From the NCBI GenBank assembly GCA_009741485.1, contig CM019236.1:65805176-65869175 (forward strand): a stretch of 64,000 bases of DNA. The letters are read 5' to 3'. A program made the translations under genes and the position numbers. This document shows positions 55,241-64,000 of this stretch, piece by piece. Source of the DNA: Malurus cyaneus samueli (taxonomy: Eukaryota > Chordata > Aves > Passeriformes > Maluridae). Numbering within the stretch: position 1 is the stretch's first letter; each line of letters starts with the position of its first letter. The notes beneath the pieces are model-generated. The model was not told the DNA's origin and did no database searches. It saw nothing but the letters and a program-made list of their open reading frames with translations.

Positions 55241-56645
55241 TTAGGTTAGAAAGACAACATCACTTTATTAATAGTGCCGGATGCATGTGGAATTCTCCTG
55301 AAAGCATGCATGCTTAGTAAACTAACAGACCAGGCTATATTCCTGAAACTAATACACATTCATCAAATTTGCTGAATAGGTGAATATATATGAACATAGC
55401 ATATATGTTAATTTTTTCCAAAGACTTGTTTGGATACGGTTCCAGATATTCTGGAAATACGTTGTCAGGTCATAATGTACTTCTCTTATTTTCTTGGTTT
55501 AAGAGACAGATGTCTGCCTAGGAAGGCGGGAACCTCCCTTGGAAAGGACAATATGACCGTCCTTCCCTCTGAATTGTTGCAACTTTGAAATTAAGGGATT
55601 TTCAGGCAAAGATATGTGAAAAGGAATAGCAATTAACAAGGAAAACAATCAACAACAATGGCAGCAATAACAAACACAACCCAAAACCCAGTGACAGCCT
55701 TCTCGGGAGCTGTCCTATGCCCTCCCCTGTGGTGCAGTTCCGGACACAGCAGGCAGGGGCGCTGGTGCCTCCCAGCCGGGCGGGTGCGATGATACACCTG
55801 CGCCGGAACGGGGCGCCGTGGCGCCAGTTCCGTTGCGTCTCCATCACGCGGTGATGGCGGGTGGGCTGGAATGGGAGCGGGGCTGTAGCAGGAACCTCGC
55901 ACCAGTTAGCTGGAACGGCGGGGCGGGCTCACTCCCGGTCCCGGATTATGGGGCGGCTTGCACTGGCTCCCGTCTCCCAAACAGCAGAGAAGCAGGGAGA
56001 GAACCGGTAAGCCCAGTCATAGTGCTGAAGGAAAAGGGACAGGCAAGACCACGAAACAACAGTATCTCTGCCAGAGAGACCTTGCCGCATGGTCTGCCTA
56101 ATCGCCCGTGCAGGTAGAAAGGGACCGAACTGCCCCTAACATTACCCCCAAACCCCCCTCCCCAATTCTCGCAGGAAATCTCAGACTGGCTCCCAACTAT
56201 CGTGATATGTCCAGAACCTGGAGGCAGGGGGTGGAACCAACCATGCCAGGTACAAAACAAAAGGAAAAAAATAAACCCGAAGATGGTATGGGATGAAAAG
56301 ACATCCCCAAGAAGCTTATCATTCTTTGCTCTGACATACAATATTTTCTCTCAAAACTAAGGTACTAACTAGTACATATTAAACACTGTTAGAAATAGAT
56401 AAGGAGGCATTAGCTGGAATAAGACTTATATGCATCACATATGTAGGGAGTTAACACAAAGCTGCATTCATCTCTGTCATTTGTCCTAGGCACTGTATGG
56501 TATGGAAATAAGCATTAACCATGGATATAGGGCTCATACACTGTCATGCTAGATTTAAAAGAATTTTCCAACATCTTCCCTTGTTGCTGCATAGACTTAG
56601 AGAAATGTAACATGTTCAGTAACAAGGTGAGATAGGAAGAATACA
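55241..56645 (-). mobile_element. possible older LTR (LTR-L) interrupting CR1 and itself interrupted
   Basis: The segments 55241-55489 and 56320-56645 separate the two CR1 pieces and are not CR1. The left one begins near TTGTTAGGTTAGAAAG with a minus-strand AATAAA (CTTTATTAATAG). The simplest reading is one LTR inserted in CR1 and later hit by LTR-A copy 4. No TSD was resolved. Confidence 0.35.
55490..56314 (-). mobile_element. solo LTR (LTR-A, copy 4, diverged)
   Basis: An 825-bp unit beginning TTTCTTGGTTTAAGAGACAG, matching 15 of the first 20 bases of copy 2. It has perfect 5-bp direct repeats CTTAT at 55485-55489 and 56315-56319. The middle is GC-rich with many CpG. Both terminal dinucleotides are mutated (TT and AG). 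The divergence suggests a different subfamily or age from copies 2 and 3. Frames on both strands inside it (131 aa, 99 aa) are not genes. Confidence 0.8.
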
Positions 56646-57685
56646 GAGATACTACTGCCACTGTATGGAGAAAATTCGAGTGGCCAAAGCCGAACTGGAG
56701 CTGAACTTGGGCAGTACTGTGGGGAAGAAGGAAAAGGTGGTTTTTTTTTTCAAATTTGTCAGTGGCAGAAGGCAGTGTGAAAATAACAATCATCCATTAC
56801 TGGATGAGGATGGTCACCTTACCAACAGGGACAGACAAGGCAGAGGCATTTAATGCATTCTTAACCTCTGTCTTCAACGTAGATGATGGACCAAGGGGGT
56901 CTCAGTGCCCCAAGTGGGAGGACCATGAAGTTTAACAAGGGAAAATGCTGGATTCTGCACTTTGGATGGGGCAGATCTGATTGTGTGTATAGGCTAGGGA
57001 ATGAGAGGCTGGAAAACAGCATGGTGGAAAAGGACTTGGTGCTCTGGGTCAATGGCAAGTTAAATATGAGTCATCAGTGCCCTGGCAGTCAGGAGAACAA
57101 CCATGTCCTGGGGTAAATCAAGCCCGCCATCAACAGCTGGGCTAGGGAGGGAATTGTCCTGCTCTGCTCTGCACTAGGGCGGCCTCACTTCAAGTACTGG
57201 GGCAGTTTTGGATGCTGCAATACAAGAAAGACATTCAGCTATTAGAGGGTGTCCAAAGGAGGGCTATGGGGATGGTGAAGGCTGTGGAGGGAAAGCTGTA
57301 TGAGGAGCTTGGTCTGTTCAGCCTGGACAGAAGGAGACTGAGGGGAGTCCTCCCTGAGGTCTTCAACATCCTATGAGAGTGGCAGACACTGCTCTCTCCA
57401 CTCATATGACCAGTGACAAGACTCAACAAAACAACCTAAAGCTGAGTCAGGAAGGTTTACATTGAATATTACAAAAAGGTTTTTCACACAGAGGGTGGTT
57501 GGGCACTGGAACCGTATCCTCAGGCAAGTGCTCACAGCACCAGCCTGACAGCGTTCAAGAAGTGTTTGGAAAATGCTCTTAGACCCATGGTGTGATTCTT
57601 TATGTGTCCTGTGCAGGCCCAGGAGTTAAACTTGATGATCCTGATGGGTTACTTCAAAATCAGCATATTCTGTGTTTCTATGATT
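56645..57685 (+). mobile_element. CR1 LINE, 3' half with internal deletion (right piece)
   Basis: Resumes the CR1 at 'gtggccaaagccgaactggag'. At about 56885-56920 it jumps from the region before the RT to the segment encoding MKFNKGKCWILHFG, so the RT core with the FADD motif is deleted. It then runs to the 3' UTR ('ttcaagaagtgtttgg', 'cttgatgatcctgatggg', 'tgtgtttctatgat'). Frames are broken. Confidence 0.85.
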
Positions 57686-58436
57686 TTTATCTACGAAACA
57701 CCCTGGTAGCTGACATCCTGTGAGGAAATAAGCAGTAAAAATATTTTTATGAGAACTATAGGCCATGCCAACAGGTCTTCTGTAATTATTATTTTGGAAC
57801 TTTGTTCATATCACTAATCAAAAATGAAGGTTTATTATCCACATGCCCATCTTTGTCGCTCCCATTATCCTATCTTGCTTTGACACAATACAAAGAAGAT
57901 TTACAGTATGTTATGTACAGGTCAACTGAACTTTTCCCTATTCTTATATTTGTATTCTAATTCCTAAAATTGCTCTATGTTTATGTGTGCCTATGAGAGG
58001 AAATAAATTGAAAATGAGGATGTCTTACTTTATTCTTATAATATGTTTCATTTTCAAAAACTGCTTTTGAGTCATCAGTTTTAAATTTGAGTTGGTGATG
58101 TATTTCACCCTCTCCTAATTTGCTGCATGCTTTCTGATGGGTCTCCTGCCAGCATTTCTATCTAGTCTTGTATAAAAATATTTACAATCATTTACTATTA
58201 TTGTGCAAGCACAGTAGAGATAGCTGATTCAGGATGTATAAATATATCTGAAAAAAATATCATTAATTCTTGCAGATGAACTTGCTAAACAATTAAGTGT
58301 TTTCAGAGAAAACATCACTAGAGATATGTCTGCAGCATGCACAAAAGAATTCTGGGTAATTTATTCATGTCATAACAGATTTTCTAATATCCCAGCTCAG
58401 CTGCAGGAAAGGAAAGTTCTCCAAAATGCTAATTAT
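57686..58436. other. no gene recognised
   Basis: AT-rich intergenic DNA following the CR1 terminus. Confidence 0.4.
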
Positions 58437-58615
58437 GGAGTAGTAGAATAGTTTGGGTTGAAACAAGCCTTAAAGATCAGCAGTGCCACCTCCATTGCCA
58501 TGGGCAGGTTGGTTGGTTCCACAGGACCAGGTTTCTCAAAGCACCCTCAGACCTGGCCTTGAACACTTCCTTATGTTCCATGCATTGCACAATATGCCAA
58601 ACAAAAGGGTAAACA
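58437..58615 (-). mobile_element. short CR1 LINE 3' end
   Basis: The plus strand reads 'tagaatagtttgggttgaaa' and then 'caggtttctcaaagcaccc' and 'tggccttgaacacttcc', the reverse complement of the CR1 3' UTR and ORF2 tail. It is about 180 bp and strongly 5'-truncated. Confidence 0.8.
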
Positions 58616-59928
58616 TGTCTATTCAAGTGGAAACAAAACTAGGGAAGCAGATGTCAACATAGCTACTTCTTGGAAATCTGCTGCTTCTTTAGTTAACAAA
58701 CTCTGTCTTGTTCAGATGTCTTACCTATTACTTGAAAAATAATGTAATAATATTTTTTAACCAGAATTCCAAATCCACTGCACCAAAAAGACATATTTTC
58801 TCAGATTAGATGAAAAAATACCTGGAAGCAAACCCTCTAACAGTTGATAATCACCATAGCCAACCTATTTCTGGTCACTCCTGAATGTTTTAAATAAGGT
58901 CTGTATGCAGAGCCAGGAAATCCAAAATTATGTATTTGCTCAGAGAATTAACCTGTATTTTACACAGTCTGAACAAATTCCAGCAGGGGACCTTACTAAA
59001 GCGTCAAGTGAGACCAATTGTTATTGTCTCCAGCTACATCCCTCACAGGTTTTATTGTTCTTTAACTGCCTCTAAGTGGCAACAGATAAAGTGCTCTTCC
59101 CTCCAGACTCTCAAAAAGGCACCCTCCTCTCTAGAAGTTTAAAAATTGAATAAATCTCTGAGTTTCTTTCATCTGGCTAAATTCTGGTCAATCAGCATAA
59201 AGGAGGGGAAAATCCTGACAGAATTAATGAGGTTGCCCTTAAACCAAGTCAGGTTGCATCATCAGAAATGGATGATCAGTGAAACCACTTGTGTGGGAAA
59301 CCTGTGCTGTTGCATAAATACTTATATGCTAATACCAGAGTGACCCATGCTGTCCAAAAGGGATTGGTCCCATTGCTCACTCCTTATGTTATGGATACAA
59401 CAGAGCTCTCTGCTTTGATCAGGTCTTAATTTTTACCTTTTTTAAGGGAGCTTTCTCTGACATTTCTGTACAATAGCCTCTTAGAATTAATCAAAGGTTC
59501 CAGAAAACTAACGGTTTGTAAAATCTTACCTGAAAAAGGAGAAAGGTATTGCACAGAGGAATCTATGCACTAGATGGATGGAAATTTGGCACCAATATTG
59601 AAGATAGAATCCTGAAAAATACTGTTTTTTTAACAACAAAGGTGTCACTTGGTTAAGTTAGCTGAAAATAGAAGTTATCCAGTCTTCCGCTTCTTTTTGT
59701 GCTGAGAATGCAAAGCATTTTCATGTAGATGTATGCCATTATCACAAGGCTCTTCCCAGCTCATAGACTGAGTAAATGGTAACCCAGAGAGCAATAAGGC
59801 CCCCACCAAATTCACAGCTTTATTTATAAAGGGACACACGTGAACAGCAGGTGTGTAATCAATCCCCTGCCACCCTACACTCAACAGAAGACTGAAATCT
59901 GTTTTCTAATTCAGGAACAGGTACCTTT
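58616..59928. other. no gene recognised
   Basis: AT-rich unique-looking DNA. The small frames have no recognised domain. Confidence 0.4.
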
Positions 59929-60366
59929 AGAATCACAGAATCACTAGGGTTGGAAGAGACCTTCAAGGTCTTCGAGTCCAATCCTGACACCTGACACCTC
60001 AACTAAACCATGGCGCCAAATGCCTCATCCAATCTTTTTTTAAACACATCCAGGGAAAGTGACTTCACTACCTCCCTGGGCAGACCATTCCAGTACTTTC
60101 TCACTCTTTCAATAAAAAAAACTTTTTACTAGTTTCTAACATTTATTTCCCTTGGCACAGCTTAAGACTATGTTCTCTTGTTCTGCCAGTTGCTACCTTG
60201 AGAAAGAGACCATCCCCCACTGTCTACAACCACTTTTCAGGAAGTTCTAGAGAGCGGTAAGGTCACCTCTGAGTCTCCTTTTCTCCAGGCTAAATAACCC
60301 TAGCTCCCTCAGTTGTTCCTCATGAAACTTGTGTTCCAAGCCCTCCAACAGACTTGCTGCCCTCCT

Positions 60367-61143
60367 CTAGACGAGCTCAAGCATCTCAACATGCTTCCTA
60401 AACTGAGGGGCCCAGAACTGGACACAATACTCAAGGTGCGGCCTTACCAATGCCAAATACAGGGGAAGAATAACCTCCCTGCTCCTGCTGGCTACACTAT
60501 TCCTAATACAAGCCAGGATGCCATTGGCCTTTTTGGCCACCAAGGCACACTTCTGGTACATATTCAGTAGGCTGTCGACCAGTATCCCTAGGTCCCTTTC
60601 TGTCTGGCCACTATCCAGCCACATCGTCCCCAGCCTATTGTGGTGGAGGGGATTATTGTGGCCAAAATGCAGGACTTGGCACTTGGACTTATTAAACCTC
60701 ATCTTATTGGACACTGCCCATCCATCCAAAAGTTCCAGGTCTCTCTGCAGAGTCCTCCTATCTTCCAACAGATCAACACATGCTCCCAGCTTAGTGTCAT
60801 CTGCAAATTTACTAATGAAAGACTCAATACCCTCATCCATGTCATCAATGAAAACGTTGAACAAAACTGGCCACAGCACAGATCCCTGAGGGACACCGTT
60901 AGTGACTAAATACTGGCTGGATGCAGCACCATTCACCACCACTCTCTGGGCCTGGCCATCCAGCCAGTTCTTAACCCAGCAAGGAGTGCTCCTGTCCAAG
61001 CTGTGGGCTGACAGCTTTTCCAGGAGTGTACTGTGGTAAATGGTGTCAAAGGCCTTGCTGAAGTCCAGAGAGACAACATCCACAGCTTTTCCTGCATCCA
61101 TCAGGCAGGTCACCTGGTAATAACAGGAGACCTGGTTGGTCAA
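60367..61143 (-). pseudogene. CR1 ORF2 reverse transcriptase fragment
   Basis: Non-LTR reverse transcriptase used for target-primed reverse transcription. The 258-codon open stretch contains DFSKAFDT (residues 27-34), [10 protein letters not shown] (83-92) and the catalytic FADD (113-116), followed by a thumb and [11 protein letters not shown] near the end. The first Met is internal, since CR1-like sequence continues upstream into another frame. The stop after LELV is premature because the usual ORF2 C-terminus can be followed in other frames down to about 60000. It lacks an uninterrupted link to the endonuclease, so it is inactive. Confidence 0.92.
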
Positions 61144-61892
61144 ACGTGACCTACCCCTCCTAAACCCATGCTAGCTGGGTCTGATACCCTGGCCATCCTG
61201 CAAGTACTGTGTGATGACACTTTTAATATAAACTGTTCCATTACCTTGCCAGGTCAGACTGACTGGCCTATGGTTACCCAGATCCTCCTTCCTACCCTTC
61301 TTATGAATAGATGTCACATTGGCCAGCTTCCAGTCATCTGGAACCTCACCTGTGAGCCAGGACTATTGGTAAATGATGGAGAACGGCTTCACAAGCTCAT
61401 CTGCCAACTCCCTCATCGCCCTGGGATGGATCCCATCAGGTCCCATGGATTTATGAATATTCAAGCTCAGCGGTTCCCTAACTGATTCCTTCTAGATAAT
61501 AGGGGGACCATTCTGTTCCCTGATACGATCTACCGAACCAGGAGGACAATTGTCCTGAGGACAGGCCATCTTCCCACTAAAGACCAAGACAAACAAGGCA
61601 TTCTTGGCATAACCCTTCTCCTCATCTGCAGTTTCTAAGTTCCCTCTTGCATCCAATTAGAGAACAAAGGTCCGTCTTACCCTTCCTTTTGTCCGTAATA
61701 TATTTAAAAAACCATTTTTTGTTGTCCTTTACAAACGGCTAATTAAGTTTGAACTGAGCTTTGGCCTCTCTAAATTTTTTCCTACATGCCCTAGCAATCC
61801 CCTTAAACGCTTCCTAAGAAACCTGACCCTCCCTCCAAAGATGATACATCCTCTTTTTACTCCTAAGTTGCTTCAAAACCTCGTTGCCCATC

Positions 61893-62798
61893 TTCCTGTT
61901 CCGCTTGAAAAGAGGGAGTCAGGGAGGATTCAGTTAATAGATTTCTGGACAAAAAATAAAGCACAAAAGCGGCAACATTATATCTGAGAACTGTTTATTG
62001 ATAAAGAAGGGTAAGTATTCCTACCACTTCCTACCAAGGGGGGGATAGAAAAGGGAACAGAAAGAGGGAAAAGAGAAACGGAGAGAGACAGAATAGCAGA
62101 CAGATTGTTACCGCTGTAACCCAGCACCCTGTCGACGTCAGCTCGGCAGAAGGAGCGTGTGAGCTGCGAACCGCGAGGAGCCTGCGCGGCTACTGAGGCG
62201 GGCTGGGAACGGTTTTCAAACGGCAGCAGCTTTGTGTCCCTCCTATCGGCGGAGAACACGGTGCCGTGGCTATGGGCACACTCGTGGGATCGCTGCGGCT
62301 GCTGTAGGCAGGCTGGGGCTGCAGCCGGACCCAGACAGCGGTGCTGCAGGCGGCGGCTCCGTCGGGAAAACAGCAAACACGAGGTTGTCGCAGGGTCGAG
62401 CTGCTTCGGGGAAGTGGCGAAACAGAGCACATGGACAGGACAGGTGCGGACAGGGAAGGCAGGACCCAGGGAGAAAAGGAAAAGCGAGGGAGCGGGGGGA
62501 GGCCAAGGTGACCCTCAGGTGGTCCCTGCTCCTTCCAAGAACTCCAAAGGAAAATGGCTCCGGTTGTGTTGCAGTTAGCTGTTTTATATGCCTCGCCCTC
62601 CCATAGCGTGATTTCCCACGCGGTTTTTTCCCGGGCATCCGGGCATCTGCCCCACCAGCAATGGAGGCAGAGCGCTTGCAGAGCAGCAGGGGAGGCTGTC
62701 TGTCCCATACTGGCTGCCAGGCAAAACCTCCTGAGGGACAGAGCTCCAACACATAACACATGTTGAGGCATAAATAAAAATCAGATTGGTCTCTCTCA
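61893..62798 (-). mobile_element. solo LTR (LTR-I, copy 2) inserted in CR1 ORF2
   Basis: A 906-bp insertion with 6-bp direct repeats CCCATC at 61887-61892 and 62799-62804. Removing it with one repeat rejoins CR1 ORF2 in frame at the conserved Trp-Met-x-x-Glu linker, which validates the boundary. Minus-strand TATA (CATATAAAA, 62582-62590) and AATAAA (61994-61999) set the orientation. Four bases (TTCC) lie between the left duplication and the usual TGT start, so the left edge is slightly irregular. It is closely similar to 27559-28450. Confidence 0.92.
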
Positions 62799-63650
62799 CC
62801 CATCCAGGCTGGATGTTTGCCTCGTCAACCCATCTTTCAGTGCACAGGGACAGTCTGTTCCTGTGTCTTCAAGATTTGTTTTTTGAAGCACACCCACCTT
62901 TTCTGGACTCTTTTGTTTTTAAGGGCTGCTTCCCAAGGAGCTCTCTGACTAAGTCTCCTAAATAAGCCAAAGTCTGCCCTCCGGAAGTCCAATGTAAGAA
63001 TCTTCTTAATGTTCCTCTTAATTTCACCAAATATCGAGAACTGTATAATTTAGTGATCACTATGCCCCAAGTGGCCTCCAGCCACCACATCTCTCACCAG
63101 GCCATCTCTATTTACAAACAGCAGATCCAACAAAGTCCCTCCCCTGATGGGCTCACTCACCAGCTGTGACAGAAAGTTGTCCTCCAAACACCCCAAGAAC
63201 CTTCTGGACTGCCTCCTTTCTGCTGTATTAAGTTCCCACCAGATGTCTGGTAGGTTAAAGTCATCTGCAAGAACAAGGGCTGGTGACCCTGAAACATTCT
63301 CCAGTTGTTTATAGAATAAGTTGTCCACCTCTTCTTCCTGGTTGGGTGGACAGTAACAAATTCCCAGTAGAATGTCAGCCTTGTTGGCCTTCCCCCTAAT
63401 TGTCGTCCACAGTCATTCAACTTAATCATCATTAGTTTCAATGCTCATGACATCAAAAACCTCCCTAACATAAAGGGCCACTCCTCCACCTCTTCTCCCT
63501 TTCCTTTCTCTTTCTGAAGAGCTTGTAGCCAGCCAGTGCAGTTCCAGCTATGTGAGTCATCCCACCATGTTTCTGTGATGGTGACTATGTCATAGCTTTG
63601 CTGCTGCACTATGGCTTCCAGCTCTTCTTGTTTGTTACCCAGCAGCATGC
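62799..63650 (-). pseudogene. CR1 ORF2 endonuclease domain
   Basis: AP-like endonuclease that nicks the target DNA for retrotransposition. It appears in two frames. 63648-63445 holds the start of ORF2 (MLLGNKQEELEA) and the ITETWW motif with the catalytic Glu. 63328-63050 holds ADDFNLPDIWW, where the usual Gly before Asp-Phe-Asn is changed, and the terminal HSDH motif. The frame changes between 63445 and 63328. Downstream of HSDH the linker reaches the LTR-I insertion. The domain is inactivated. Confidence 0.88.
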
Positions 63651-63760
63651 ATTAGCTTACATGCACTTCAGCTGGGCTATTTGTTTCATTCCTAACTTAG
63701 GCTTACTACCCTTGAGTCTGCTTCTAGAGAGCCCATCTGCATCCCTTTACCCCTTCAAGC

Positions 63761-64000
63761 CTAATTTAATGCCCTCGCAATGAGTTCAGCCAGTTCATGA
63801 GCTAAAATCCTTCTGCCCTTAACAGAGAGATGGAACCCATCCAGTTCCAGCAGACCAGGTGCCATAAAAGTTTTCCATGATCAAAAACCCCAAAATTTTG
63901 CTAATGGCACCAGCCCTTGAGCCACCTGTTGAAGATGTGGGCTCTCCTATTCCTTTCATCATTTTTCTCTGCCACCAAAATGACTAAACAGAACACGACC
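63761..64000 (-). pseudogene. CR1 ORF1 C-terminal part (esterase-like), partial at window edge
   Basis: The minus strand encodes DGFHLSVKGRRILAHELAEL and a stop (TAG, 63763-63761). This matches the C-terminal helix region of the SGNH esterase domain in CR1 ORF1, where the Asp and His of DGFH are part of the catalytic set. The rest lies beyond position 64000. ORF2 begins about 110 bp downstream, the usual CR1 spacing. Confidence 0.75.

Larger units (their letters stand above)
59929..64000 (-). mobile_element. near full-length CR1 LINE, split by LTR-I and running past the window edge
   Basis: On the minus strand the order is ORF1 tail (64000-63761), ORF2 endonuclease (about 63650-62799), linker and RT (61892-60360), ORF2 C-terminus and 3' UTR ending GTGATTCTGTGATTCTAA at 59929. 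The terminal ATTCTGTG-type octamer repeat is the CR1 signature. LTR-I occupies 61893-62798. It is by far the longest and best-preserved CR1 here, but stops and frame changes show that it is dead. Confidence 0.92.

Overview
This window looks like gene-poor avian (bird) genomic DNA, most likely a passerine. The case rests on abundant CR1 LINE fragments in both orientations, LTRs of avian ERVL type (opening with a hypermutated TGG.TTAACCC-like or TGGTTTGAAC-like end and 5-bp target duplications), and an env-less class II endogenous retrovirus (ERV). I recognise no intact host protein-coding gene, tRNA, rRNA or CRISPR array. Nearly all long reading frames are shadows of repeats. By rough summing, LTR/ERV material covers about 17-20 kb (27-30%) and CR1 about 9 kb (15%). 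That LTR load is far above a usual bird autosome and fits an ERV-rich compartment such as a W chromosome or pericentromere (inference).

Layout. 1-8.3 kb: mostly unique sequence with two decayed CR1 pieces. 8.35-10.5 kb: two solo LTRs (LTR-B, LTR-E). 12.49-19.2 kb: a minus-strand class II (betaretrovirus-like) provirus, order gag - dUTPase - protease - RT/RNase H - integrase - 3' LTR, with no env. A second, related solo LTR (14003-14454) sits inside its pol with a perfect 6-bp duplication. 20.1-23.3 kb: abutting LTR pieces, a PBS-like leader and a GC-rich minisatellite. 24.7-25.75 kb: a CR1 3' end holding a GATA/TATC microsatellite. 26.15-28.45 kb: nested LTRs and LTR-I. 29.1-31.55 kb and 34.75-36.48 kb: two large arrays of the same GGAA/GCGC-type repeat in opposite orientation, the most striking structure here. 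32.4-33.0 kb: LTR-A fragment carrying an expanded TG tract. 39.2-41.75 kb: CR1 and an ERVL-type LTR. 42.8 kb: a perfect CRE overlapping a 16-bp palindrome, ahead of unrecognised ERV-like sequence. 45.07-47.27 kb: two solo LTRs. 47.3-53.2 kb: mostly unique DNA, with a possible terminal exon and candidate conserved noncoding DNA. 53.2-57.7 kb: LTR-A copies and a rearranged CR1. 59.93-64 kb: a near full-length minus-strand CR1 (ORF1 tail, endonuclease, RT, 3' terminus), split by an LTR-I insertion with a CCCATC duplication.

The LTR names (LTR-A to LTR-L) are local labels, not database names. Boundaries supported by target-site duplications (TSDs) are the firmest calls. There are N gaps at 17919-17943 and 37510-37534 and a single N near 13904. 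No new defence or metabolic system is visible. The interest lies in nested insertions that can be read base by base, the inverted purine/pyrimidine arrays, and a few unexplained non-repeat signals.
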